From JBBIQS01 sp037442205 (GTDB lineage Bacteria > Myxococcota > Myxococcia > Myxococcales > UBA5297): 64,000 nt of DNA. Below are positions 26,091 to 34,419 of the stretch, piece by piece. The stretch's first letter is position 1, and each line of letters starts with the position of its first letter. The notes beneath the pieces were generated by a model. The model saw only the letters and a list, made by a program, of their open reading frames with translations. It was not told the origin of the DNA and searched no databases. Made by a program: the position numbers and the translations under genes. Location: the NCBI GenBank assembly GCA_037442205.1, contig JBBIQS010000024.1, positions 1-64,000 of the forward strand, read 5' to 3'.

Positions 26091-27716
26091 CTACTTGCAG
26101 CAGACCACGAACGTGTCCCCGTGGCTCCACTCGCTGTCCAGGGTGTCCGGGGCGGGGTAGTCCCAGCCCCACGGCCACGCCACGCCGAGCGAGGCGGTGC
26201 AAGGCTGGTCGTTGGTCGGATAGGCACCGTTGCCGTTGGCGGCGGTGACGTAGACGAACTTCACCCCGGCGCAGGTCCGCGCCGGCTGGGCGTTGGCGGC
26301 GCAGATCTGATCGCCGGTCTTGTACAGGTAGGAGCGCGGCGTGTAGATGGCCGTGCTGCCCGTCGGGCAGAAGCCGTTGGCGGCGGCCTTGGTGAGGATG
26401 GCCCGGACGTTGATGACCAGCGAGGTGGAGGCCCCGTAGGACGAGAGGTCGGCGCTGGCGGCGACGGTTCCGTTGACGGCCAGCGCGGCGTTGGGGACGC
26501 TGGTGCCGATGCCGACGTTGCCCAGGGCGTTGACGGTCAAGGCCGGCGTGGTGCTGCCGCTCCGGAAGACCTGCGCCACCGGCTTCTGGACGGTGTAGCT
26601 CTTGTTGACGAAGCCGGTCCCGGTCATGGCGAGGTCCACCGTCACCGCGCTGGCGGTGACCGCCATCGCCAGGCGGGTGTCGCCATTGACCACGAGGATG
26701 TCGCCGACGGCGATCTCGACCAGGAATTTGGTGTTGGCGTCGCCCTGGAGGGTGGTCGGGGTGCTGGAGAGGAAGCTGACCAGCCCCGAGCCGGTCCAGG
26801 CGGGGGCGCCGGTGGCGGCCAGCCGGGCCTGGGCGCCGGGCGTGGAGATCGCCAGCGAGCCCAGGCTGCCGCTGCCGTCGATGCTGAACGAGGCAGCCTG
26901 CGCCGCCGCGCTCTGGTTCTGGATGTAGCTGGCGCTGCCGCTGCCCGGGGCCTTGTTGCTGAAGGCGTTCCAGTCGGCGAACGACAGGTAGCCGTCGCTG
27001 CTGCCGTTGGCCTTGGCGATGGAGAGGGCGGGGCTGGTCCCGCCGCTGCTGGCCAGCGGGGCGGTCGCGGTGACCGCGCCCACCTTGCCGTTGAAGGCGG
27101 CCCAGTCGGCCGAGGAGAGATAGCCGTCGCCGGAAGCGCCGGCCTGGGCGATGGAGAGGGTGGGAGTCGTCCCGCCGCTGCTCGACAGCGGGGCGGTGGC
27201 GCCGACCGAGCCGACCGTGCCGGCCACCTTGCCGGTGGAGTCGATGATCGAGGTGCCGTTGATGCTGATCCCGGTCGCGCCCAGGCTCACGGCGTTGCCG
27301 CCGCCGACGACGAGGGTCGAGGCGCTGATGCTCGAGGCGCTCACCGTCCCGCCGGAGAGGTTCTGGCAGGTCAAGGCGTAGGGGACGGTGGCGATCGGCT
27401 GGCGCGGGGAGAGCGCGGTGCCGTTGACCGAGATCTCCAGCCAACGATCCGCGCCGTCGAACAGGTTGGCGGGCAGCGCGGTCACCGAGCCCAGGAAGGT
27501 GGCGTAGTAGCCGTCGGAGAGGGCGAGCGTCTGCTGCTCGCTCCACCTGGAATTGCCGGCGTTCGCGGCGTCGAAGATGGCGAAGGTGAAGGTCGGCGAG
27601 CCGGACTCGGCAGCGCCGTCGGCCTTGAGCAGCCGGCCCTGGTAGCCCAGCTTCTGCGGAACCTGGGCCAGGGCGAGCCCGGGGACCAGTGCGGCGAGGA
27701 TCAACAGCCTGTGCAT
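26091..27716 (-). CDS. secreted repeat protein, paralogue of the 3829-5640 product
   Basis: 541 residues with a signal peptide ending in LALAQ (residues 1-18). The N-terminal module (VPQKLGYQGRLLKADG, SEQQTLALSDGYYATFLG, LSPRQPIATVPYAL) is clearly homologous to the fibrinogen-like protein at 3829-5640. The centre differs: it contains two repeats of about 36 residues (ATAPLSSSGGTTPTLSIAQA and ATAPLASSGGTSPALSIAKA, each followed by DGYLS.ADW.AF..K) of a kind found in phage tail fibres. The C-terminus (about 390-541) is Cys-containing (GFCPTGSTAIYTPRS, TFVVCCK) and is not a fibrinogen domain. The product is probably extracellular. Confidence 0.75.
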   Translation of the reverse strand: MHRLLILAALVPGLALAQVPQKLGYQGRLLKADGAAESGSPTFTFAIFDAANAGNSRWSEQQTLALSDGYYATFLGSVTALPANLFDGADRWLEISVNGTALSPRQPIATVPYALTCQNLSGGTVSASSISASTLVVGGGNAVSLGATGISINGTSIIDSTGKVAGTVGSVGATAPLSSSGGTTPTLSIAQAGASGDGYLSSADWAAFNGKVGAVTATAPLASSGGTSPALSIAKANGSSDGYLSFADWNAFSNKAPGSGSASYIQNQSAAAQAASFSIDGSGSLGSLAISTPGAQARLAATGAPAWTGSGLVSFLSSTPTTLQGDANTKFLVEIAVGDILVVNGDTRLAMAVTASAVTVDLAMTGTGFVNKSYTVQKPVAQVFRSGSTTPALTVNALGNVGIGTSVPNAALAVNGTVAASADLSSYGASTSLVINVRAILTKAAANGFCPTGSTAIYTPRSYLYKTGDQICAANAQPARTCAGVKFVYVTAANGNGAYPTNDQPCTASLGVAWPWGWDYPAPDTLDSEWSHGDTFVVCCK

Positions 27717-27846
27717 GGTTGCCTCTCGGTCTGGGAAGGGATTGCAGCGCCACCGGCTCGCTCAATGCTCGCTCAGGCGCGCCAAGCGAGGGAATGCTAT
27801 CCCGTATTCTGCCGGAGCTTCCAGAGTGCGGCCCGCTCCGGATGAG

Positions 27847-27877
27847 AAAAGGGCGCCCCTCCGGAGAGAGGCGCCCT
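27847..27877 (-). terminator. rho-independent terminator of the 27909-28802 gene
   Basis: On the minus strand AGGGCGCCTC pairs with GAGGGGCGCCCT (one bulge), followed by TTTTCTC; it begins 31 bases after the stop. Confidence 0.8.
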
Positions 27878-27908
27878 GCTTGATCGGCGAAATTGCTTGG
27901 GATTTGGC

Positions 27909-28802
27909 CTACTGGCCCTGCATTTCACCGCAGTTCATCGGCTCGATCACCCGGTAGTAGGTGCCGGCGTCGGTGCTGGTGTCCTTGGCCCAGCCCCAGA
28001 CGCCAGTCAGGTTGTTGAAGGAGGTGACCAGGGCCGCCCCGCCGTCGGTGGGCTCGAGCGGGCAGGTGCCATCCTTATAAGTGTAGGTGTCGACCACCAG
28101 CACGCCGTTGTCGATCTTGACGCCGTTGTAGCCCTTGATCGCGTAGCCGCCGTCCACCTTGCCCCAGCGCGCCAGCTCCGCGGGGGCGGGATCGATCACG
28201 GAGCTGGTTCCGGTCAGCTGCACCCGCTGGGCGATGGCGTCGTCGTGGGCGGTGGAGGCCGGGGCGAGCTCGGCGCCGTTGGAAACAGTCACCGGAGCCG
28301 GCAGGGTCGCGCCGCTGCTGGTCACCGAGATGGTCATGGTGGCCCCGCCGATCTCCAGATCGTTGTTGTACTGGGTCAGGGTGCCGACGACGCTCACCAC
28401 ATCGCCGCGAGCAAGGGCCGTTCCGCCGGCGGCGGTCAGCGGGAAGAAGACCATGATGCCGCTGTTGGGCCCGCCGGCCGGATCCTGGATGAACATCTCG
28501 GCCTTGGTGGTCGAGCTCAGCCGGCTGCCCAGCACCACCGCGCCGCTGATCGTGACGTTGGTGTTCAGGCAGGTGGAGTCCGTGCGCAGCGCCGAGATGG
28601 TGCCGCAGCCGCCGGGGTTCCCACCGGCGTCGTCGGGAGTGGTCCCTGCGTCGTCGATCACCGTGCCCGAGTCGTGGGCCGTGGTGCCGCTGTCCTTCTT
28701 GGTGCCGCTGTCGGCGGTGGTGTTGGCGGCGGTGCCGCAGCGCACCAGGGTGAGTGCCAGGGTGGTCGCCAGGGCGGCGAGCGCCAGTCGTCGATGAAGC
28801 AT
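27909..28802 (-). CDS. secreted protein with Asp/Thr linker, OB-fold-like
   Basis: 297 residues; GGAGAATTC precedes the ATG read from 28802. The signal peptide ends near LTLVRC, which would be an atypical lipobox (Arg before Cys), so lipidation is uncertain. A linker of TADSGTKKDSGTTAHDSGT type (residues 30-65) is followed by CGTISALRTDSTCLNTNVTI. This cysteine-flanked beta region with MFIQDP and RGDVVSVVGTLTQYNNDLEI resembles the OB-fold modules attached to secreted endonucleases in myxobacteria. The C-terminus has a conserved-looking WGWAKDTSTDAGTYYRVIEP. No catalytic residues are apparent. Confidence 0.65.
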   Translation of the reverse strand: MLHRRLALAALATTLALTLVRCGTAANTTADSGTKKDSGTTAHDSGTVIDDAGTTPDDAGGNPGGCGTISALRTDSTCLNTNVTISGAVVLGSRLSSTTKAEMFIQDPAGGPNSGIMVFFPLTAAGGTALARGDVVSVVGTLTQYNNDLEIGGATMTISVTSSGATLPAPVTVSNGAELAPASTAHDDAIAQRVQLTGTSSVIDPAPAELARWGKVDGGYAIKGYNGVKIDNGVLVVDTYTYKDGTCPLEPTDGGAALVTSFNNLTGVWGWAKDTSTDAGTYYRVIEPMNCGEMQGQ

Positions 28803-28975
28803 GAATTCTCCGTGGGAGTGGGTCCGTGAGGGGCGTTGCGGCGGGAACATTAGCGCAAAGCCGATGAGGCCGCTCGCCGCCCGGGGAGGCCGGGGGCGCG
28901 TTGACGGCTCGCCGGCCGGCCGATAGAGAATGCCGCCCCTGCGGCGACCTACCGACGCAGTCCACCGGAGCTGCC

Positions 28976-30004
28976 ATGAAGGCCCTGTTCATCCGCGAGC
29001 ACGGGGGCGTCGAGCGCCTCCAGTACGGCGAGCTGCCCGATCCCCATCCCAGGCCGGGCGAGGTGCGGGTCAAGGTCAAGGCCTGCGCCGTCAACCACCT
29101 CGACCTGTGGGTCCGCGAGGGCTGGGCCGGGCTGGGGCTGGAGATGCCGCACGTGCTGGGCTCGGACATCGCCGGGGAGATCGACGAGCTGGGCGCCGGG
29201 GTGACGGGAGTAGATCCGGGCGAGAAGGTGGTGGTCAGCCCGGGGCTGTCCTGCGGCCACTGCAAGGAGTGCCTGGCCGGCCGGGACAACTACTGCCGGC
29301 ACTACCACATCCTGGGCGAGCACGTGGGCGGCGGAGGGGCGGAGTACGTCTGCGTGCCGCGGCAGAACCTGCTGCCGATGCCCGAGGGGCTCTCCTTCGA
29401 GCAGGCCGCCTGCATCCCGCTGGTGTTCGAGACCGCCTGGGAGATGCTCTTCCGCCGTGCCGCGCTCCAGCCCGGGGAGACCGTCCTGGTCCACGCCGCC
29501 GGCAGCGGGGTGGGAAGCGCCGCGGTCCAGATCGCCAAGCTGCTCGGGGCCCGAGTCATCGCCACCGCCGGCAGCGACGAGAAATTGGCCAAGGCCAAGG
29601 CCCTGGGCGCCGACGACCTCATCAATTACGAGCGCCAGGACTTCCTGGCCGAGGTGAAGAAGCTCACCTCGCGGCGTTTGGTGGACGTGGTGTTCGAGCA
29701 CACCGGCGCCCGCACCTTCGAGAAGAGCGTCGCCGCCCTCAAGGTCGGCGGACGGCTGGTGACCTGCGGGGCCACCACCGGCCACGAGGCCAAGCTCGAC
29801 CTGCGCACCCTCTTCTGGCGGCGGATCAGCCTGCTGGGCTCGACCATGGGCAGCAAGGGCGACCTGTTCGACATCCTCAAGCTGGTCGGGCAGGGCAAGC
29901 TCAAGCCGGTGCTCGATCGCACCCTGCCGCTCTCCGAGGGGCAAAAGGCCCACGAGCTGCTCGCGCACCGCTCGCAGTTCGGCAAGATCGTCCTGATCCC
30001 GTAG
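28976..30004 (+). CDS. zinc-containing MDR-family dehydrogenase/quinone oxidoreductase
   Basis: 342 residues; the ATG at 28976 is preceded by CGGAG. The medium-chain dehydrogenase fold has an N-terminal GroES-like domain and a Rossmann domain with the NAD(P) motif AAGSGVGSAAVQIA (about 173-186). The structural zinc ligands C93, C96, C99 and C107 are present (SCGHCKECLAGRDNYC). The catalytic-zinc positions are not the classic ones: NHLD replaces the usual Cys (40-43) and GSD replaces GHE (62-64). This is as in quinone oxidoreductase-type members, so an NADPH-dependent reductase is more likely than a classical alcohol dehydrogenase. The substrate is unknown. Confidence 0.85.
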   Translation: MKALFIREHGGVERLQYGELPDPHPRPGEVRVKVKACAVNHLDLWVREGWAGLGLEMPHVLGSDIAGEIDELGAGVTGVDPGEKVVVSPGLSCGHCKECLAGRDNYCRHYHILGEHVGGGGAEYVCVPRQNLLPMPEGLSFEQAACIPLVFETAWEMLFRRAALQPGETVLVHAAGSGVGSAAVQIAKLLGARVIATAGSDEKLAKAKALGADDLINYERQDFLAEVKKLTSRRLVDVVFEHTGARTFEKSVAALKVGGRLVTCGATTGHEAKLDLRTLFWRRISLLGSTMGSKGDLFDILKLVGQGKLKPVLDRTLPLSEGQKAHELLAHRSQFGKIVLIP

Positions 30005-30026
30005 CGAAAGCGCCCGTCGCTCCTCC

Positions 30027-30072
30027 AAAAAACGAGCGGCCCGCGGCCGGCACGATGCCGACCGCGGGCCGC
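30027..30072. terminator. terminator between convergent genes
   Basis: GCGGCCCGCGG / CCGCGGGCCGC stem (30036-30072). The minus-strand transcript continues into CGTTTTTTGG, giving a strong terminator for the gene ending at 30096; in the plus direction the T-run is weak (CTGTCTTC). Confidence 0.75.
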
Positions 30073-30095
30073 CTGTCTTCAGCCGAGTCTTCCGG

Positions 30096-32633
30096 CTACT
30101 TCACGTTGACGGTGACGGTGGTCGAGACCGCCGGATCGACCGGGTTGCTCTGGGCGTCGAGCACGCGGGCTACCAGGGTGTGGCTGCCCACCGACAGCGG
30201 CGAGGCGAACGAGGCGCTGACCTCGTAGTCGCCGGTCGCGGTCACCGTCGCCATCTCCCCGCCGTTCGAGGAGTCGATGAGGGCCACCTTGTAGGTGCCG
30301 CCCCCGCCGACCTTGAAACCCGCGATCTTCAGCTTGAAGGCCTGGGTCGCCGGCACGTCGCAGCCTTTGGCGCACTTGGCCGGCTCGGTGAATGCCACGT
30401 CGAAGGCCGGGCCGAAGACCGTCAGGCCGGTGGTGTACTCGTTGAGGTTCTCCACCGTGGCCTCGCCCCAGGTCAGCACCTTCGCCGGATCGGCGCCGGA
30501 GGCCAGCTTGAAGGTCTGCATCATGTACGGCGAGCGCTTGGCGGCGGGCGAGGAGGCCTTGGTGCGGTTGGCCGGATTGCACTGGCCGGTTCCCGAGCAG
30601 CTGAAGGTGCGGTCGGGCATGTCGTTGGGCGGGACCGGCACGGTGAAGGTGCTGCCGGGGTTGAAGTAGATGTACCAGCGGGCGTCGTCGGGGTTGATGA
30701 ACACCAGCCGCTGGAAGTTGGCGCCGTCGGCCATCTGCGGGTTGGTGAAGGTGCCGGCGCGGTAGTCGTAGGTGTTGTTCTCCTTCACCTCCATGAACGG
30801 ATCGGCGTAGCTGATGTTGCCGCCGTAGGGGAGCTTGTCGGCGAAGGTCACCAGCCCCGAGAGCCCGTAGGCGCCGGAGGGGGTGGTCAGGCTGGAGCTG
30901 ATCGCCAGGGTGGCCACGGTGTAGCGCGAGCCCTCGGTGCCGTGGTGGTTGGGGGCCAGTCGCAGCGGCAGCTTGCTGTCGTCGTGGGTCTTGCCGCTGC
31001 CGTCGTCCTCGATGCCGATCAGCTTGCCGTTGGGGACGGTGATCACGTCGTTGGTGTCCGAGGCCGCGGTCAGGCCCAGCGGCACGATCCCGCGCCCGGG
31101 CACCAGGGTCCCGGCCAGGATGATCGCCGCGTCCATCCCCGGCTTGAGGTCGGGGACCTGCACCACCTGCTTCACGGTCAGCGCCACGTCGGCGGTCATG
31201 TCCCGGGTGGCGAACTTGGTGTAGTCGGGCACGCCGCTGAGCTGGTCCACCAGGTCGAACTCGACGTCGCGGACCACCGAGCTGCTGAAGCGCTTGAAGT
31301 AGGGGGCCACCGTGCTGAGGACGGAGCCCATGGAGGGCATCTGACCGCTGCTCGCGCCGCTGATGAACTTGCCCACCGCGTCATACGGCAGCTGGCCCAT
31401 CAGGCCCCAGGCGGTTCGGGTGCCGCAGAGGCCGGCCAGGGTCTTGGCCTCGTTGGCGCAGACGCCGGCCTCGCCCTGGACCTTGTAGCCGGTGCGGGCG
31501 TTGGAGCCGTTGATGCCCAGCATGATGCCGGTGGGCAGGTCGACTGGGGTGGGGTTGCTGGCCGAGGGGACCGGGATGCTGGCCGGCTCGGAGGCGCCCA
31601 GCAGCACGTTGAACTGCAGCTCGGTCAGGGTGCCGGGGATGGAGCTGGCGGCGATGCCGAAGGCGATCTGGCTGCTGGGGAAGTTGGTGAAGGTCCCCTT
31701 GTAGCCGCCGCGCTTGTCGGTGGGGTTGCGGCGCAGCGGGATGTAGAAGTCGCGCGCGGTGGTGCCCAGGATGCTCACGTAGCTGAAGTCGGAGTGGAAG
31801 ACGCCGACCTCGATGTTGCCCGAGCCGACCGAGCTGCTGAACACGCCGCCGATGTTGGTCTCGCTGATGGTGACGTTGTTGACGACCACGGTGGCGCCGG
31901 TCACCGGCCGGCCGGTGCGCTCGTCGACCACCACCACCCGGACCTCGCCGTTGGGGACGTCGCCGAAGACCATCGCCTTGGCGGTGCACTCCACGCCCTT
32001 GGCGGCGGCCTTGACCGACTCCTGGGCCACCCCGGCGGTGTCGGTCTTGCCCTTGAAGGTGCTGCCGCTGACCTGCTCGAGGGCGGTGCCCACCGCGGTC
32101 CAGGTGAAGGCGTTGGCCCCCAGCAGCAGCGGGGCGCCGTCCTTGCTGTAGGCCACCACGGTGTACTTCAGCGGCTGGTTGAGGTGCGCCACCTGGTAGC
32201 CGGGAGTGATCTCGCAGTGGTCGAGGGCGTTGTCGGCCGGCACGCACTTGCCGCTCTTGCAGACCTGGCCGGTGCACTCGTCGTCAGAGGTGCAGGCCTG
32301 GGGGACGCAGGCGCGGGCGTCGCAGTTGCAGCCCAGGCCGCTGTCGCAGCCGGGGACCGGGGCCGGGTCGCCGGCGCCAAACTTGGCGGTGTGGGTCAGG
32401 CAGTCGGCCTTGGTGGCGCAGGAGACCACGCACTTCTGATCGATGCACTGCCACTGGGCGACCGGGCCGCAGTCGACGTCGTCGGCGCACTCGACCACCA
32501 CGCAGGTGGGGTCGGTGTTCGGGTCGCAGCTGCCGGCGTCGTTGGTGGTGGGATTGGCGTTCTTGCTGCAGCCGGCCAGCGCCAGCGCGCTGAGCAGGAC
32601 GATGCCGATCGCGAGATTCTTCGCGAGATGCAT
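30096..32633 (-). CDS. large Cys-rich lipoprotein
   Basis: 845 residues; AAGGAGAAG precedes the ATG read from 32633. A type II signal peptide ends in LALAGC (Cys21). Residues about 30-135 contain closely spaced cysteine pairs in the style ADDVDCG, CIDQKCV, TKADCL, SDDECTGQVCKSGKCV (Dickkopf-like counts). Residues 140-330 look Ig-like, including a carboxypeptidase-regulatory-type strand set (VRVVVVDERTGRPVTGATVVVNN). The remainder is a large beta-rich region without a family I recognise, and the last about 80 residues form another Ig-like domain. It is an outer-surface protein of unknown role, transcribed alone. Confidence 0.8.
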   Translation of the reverse strand: MHLAKNLAIGIVLLSALALAGCSKNANPTTNDAGSCDPNTDPTCVVVECADDVDCGPVAQWQCIDQKCVVSCATKADCLTHTAKFGAGDPAPVPGCDSGLGCNCDARACVPQACTSDDECTGQVCKSGKCVPADNALDHCEITPGYQVAHLNQPLKYTVVAYSKDGAPLLLGANAFTWTAVGTALEQVSGSTFKGKTDTAGVAQESVKAAAKGVECTAKAMVFGDVPNGEVRVVVVDERTGRPVTGATVVVNNVTISETNIGGVFSSSVGSGNIEVGVFHSDFSYVSILGTTARDFYIPLRRNPTDKRGGYKGTFTNFPSSQIAFGIAASSIPGTLTELQFNVLLGASEPASIPVPSASNPTPVDLPTGIMLGINGSNARTGYKVQGEAGVCANEAKTLAGLCGTRTAWGLMGQLPYDAVGKFISGASSGQMPSMGSVLSTVAPYFKRFSSSVVRDVEFDLVDQLSGVPDYTKFATRDMTADVALTVKQVVQVPDLKPGMDAAIILAGTLVPGRGIVPLGLTAASDTNDVITVPNGKLIGIEDDGSGKTHDDSKLPLRLAPNHHGTEGSRYTVATLAISSSLTTPSGAYGLSGLVTFADKLPYGGNISYADPFMEVKENNTYDYRAGTFTNPQMADGANFQRLVFINPDDARWYIYFNPGSTFTVPVPPNDMPDRTFSCSGTGQCNPANRTKASSPAAKRSPYMMQTFKLASGADPAKVLTWGEATVENLNEYTTGLTVFGPAFDVAFTEPAKCAKGCDVPATQAFKLKIAGFKVGGGGTYKVALIDSSNGGEMATVTATGDYEVSASFASPLSVGSHTLVARVLDAQSNPVDPAVSTTVTVNVK

Positions 32634-32945
32634 GAGCTCTTCTCCTTGACGGGAAATTCGGCCCTGAAAAATGGGATGCTTGCGGGGCGAAGGAACCACG
32701 CGCCAGAGCCGGCTGTCAAGACGCGGGCGGTCGGGGATTGCGGACAATGTCCGGCGGGATGGGCGCTCTGGAAAAGGCGGCGGCGGCCGGGGGCCGGAGG
32801 CGCCGATTTCGGCCTCTGAGCGCCGCTTGACACTTCGTTCGCGAAGGGTGCACGTTACCCGCCACCCGGCCGCTCGGGTGCTCGCTGCGCCAGCTGGCGT
32901 CAGCCGGCCTCGGGGCGGCAGCGAACCACCACAGGGCACCCCTCC
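32634..32945. other. intergenic stretch, nothing recognised
   Basis: Divergent upstream region between the large lipoprotein gene and ilvE. No gene and no clear promoter boxes were identified by eye. Confidence 0.45.
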
Positions 32946-33890
32946 ATGGCCGACACCAGCAGCACCTCCCAGGGCGTCAAGAAGACCGACAAGATCTGGC
33001 TCGACGGCAAGCTCGTGCCCTGGGACGACGCCCGGGTGCACGTGATGAGCCTGGGGTTGCACTACGGGGTGGGGATCTTCGAGGGAATCCGCTTCTACCA
33101 GTGCAGCGACGGGCGCAGCGCGGTGTTCCGGCTGCGCGAGCACATCAAGCGCTTCGCCGCCTCGGCGCACATCCTGCTGATGGAGCTGCCCTACAGCGAG
33201 GAGCAGCTGGTGGAGAGCTGCCTCTCGCTGGTGCGGGCCAACAAGATGGACCAGGGCTACCTGCGCCCGCTGGCCTTCATGGGCGACGGGGCGATGGGGC
33301 TGGGGGCGATCAACCCGGTGCGGGTGGGGATCATGGCCTGGGACTGGGGCAGCTACCTGGGCGAGGAGGGGATGCAGCAGGGGATCAGGGCCAAGGTCAG
33401 CTCGTTCACGCGCATGGGGGTCAACAGCCAGCTGTTGCGGGGCAAGATCACCGGGCAGTACGTCAACTCGGTGCTGGCCAAGCGCGAGGCCAAGCTGGCC
33501 GGCTACGACGAGGCGATCCTGCTCGACACCCACGGCTGGGTGGCCGAGGCCACCGGCGAGAACGTGTTCATCGTCCGCGAGGGCGAGGTCTACACCCCGC
33601 CGCTGTCGTCGCCGATCCTCGAGGGAATCACCCGGGCCACCTTGATCAAGCTGATGAAGGACATGGGCCTCAAGGTGCGCGAGGAGGCCTTCACCCGCGA
33701 CAGCTGCTACCTGGCCGACGAAATGTTCCTGTGCGGCACCGCGGCCGAGGTCACCCCGGTGCGCGAGCTGGACAATCGCAAGGTCGGCAGCGGCTCGGCC
33801 GGGCCGGTGGCCAAGGGCGTGCAGAAGGCCTTCTTCAAGGCCGCCCGCGGCGAGGACCCGCGCTACCGGGAGTGGCTGACGTACCTGTAG
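32946..33890 (+). CDS. ilvE: branched-chain amino acid aminotransferase
   Basis: 314 residues, close to the usual 305-310. It is a PLP enzyme that transfers the amino group between glutamate and the keto acids of valine, leucine and isoleucine, in the cytoplasm. Fold-type IV signatures are visible: GLHYGVGIFEGIRFY (37-51), the PLP lysine in GKITGQYVNS (K167), YDEAILLD, and the cofactor-binding E..GENVFIV with ITR further on. Its neighbours are unrelated, so it is probably transcribed on its own. The start is preceded only by a weak ribosome-binding site. Confidence 0.93.
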   Translation: MADTSSTSQGVKKTDKIWLDGKLVPWDDARVHVMSLGLHYGVGIFEGIRFYQCSDGRSAVFRLREHIKRFAASAHILLMELPYSEEQLVESCLSLVRANKMDQGYLRPLAFMGDGAMGLGAINPVRVGIMAWDWGSYLGEEGMQQGIRAKVSSFTRMGVNSQLLRGKITGQYVNSVLAKREAKLAGYDEAILLDTHGWVAEATGENVFIVREGEVYTPPLSSPILEGITRATLIKLMKDMGLKVREEAFTRDSCYLADEMFLCGTAAEVTPVRELDNRKVGSGSAGPVAKGVQKAFFKAARGEDPRYREWLTYL

Positions 33891-33930
33891 GTGGTTTTCG
33901 AAATGGGCCGGGATGATGAGGAGGGAGCAG

Positions 33931-34311
33931 GTGAATCCATTGAGAAAGCTGTTGGGCGTATGTGCCGCCGTGATCCTCGCGGCCGGCTGCGGAGGAGGTG
34001 AGGTTCGGGGTTCTCCGGGTGGCGAGGTTCGGATTTCTCCGAACACCGCAACTGCCGACCACGCGCTGGCTGTGCCGGGCAATCAAGTCGACTTCGCGGC
34101 CTTCCAGAGCTGCCCGACCTTCGGCACGTGCGCCGAGGAGATTCCCACTACCTGGACTTTCTCGGACCGCTCCAACATCCAGACGGACCCAGGGTGCGAT
34201 TCGGGCGGCAATGCCTGCAGGGTGACCTGCCTCGCCGCCGCCACGGTCACCGTCACCGCGACGCACAAGGGGACCGGAAACAAGGCCACCGCCATGCTCA
34301 CCTGCCAGTAG
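33931..34311 (+). CDS. small lipoprotein
   Basis: 126 residues from the GTG at 33931, chosen because GAGGAGGGAG lies directly upstream; the ATGs at 33913 and 33916 are in frame but would put this site inside the gene. The signal peptide VCAAVILAAGC has a good lipobox. The mature part is about 105 residues with six cysteines and a beta-sandwich look (WTFSDRSNIQTDPGCDSGGNACRVTC, ATVTVTATHKGTGNKATAML), reminiscent of bacterial Ig-like (Big_2) domains. It lies 40 bases after ilvE, possibly read through. Confidence 0.65.
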   Translation: MNPLRKLLGVCAAVILAAGCGGGEVRGSPGGEVRISPNTATADHALAVPGNQVDFAAFQSCPTFGTCAEEIPTTWTFSDRSNIQTDPGCDSGGNACRVTCLAAATVTVTATHKGTGNKATAMLTCQ

Positions 34312-34419
34312 CCAGCGCTTCATCCGTCGGCGCCGCCCTCGTGCCTTCCAGGCCCAGCGGCGCCGTTTTCATGCTTGGTGTTAGTGTTGAATCTCCCGCG
34401 GAGGGAAGCCGGAGCACCC

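Noticed and set aside
30180..32819. 879-codon open frame opposite the large lipoprotein
   Set aside because: Low-complexity Gly/Ala/Val/His composition without domains; the minus-strand gene has a signal peptide and a ribosome-binding site.
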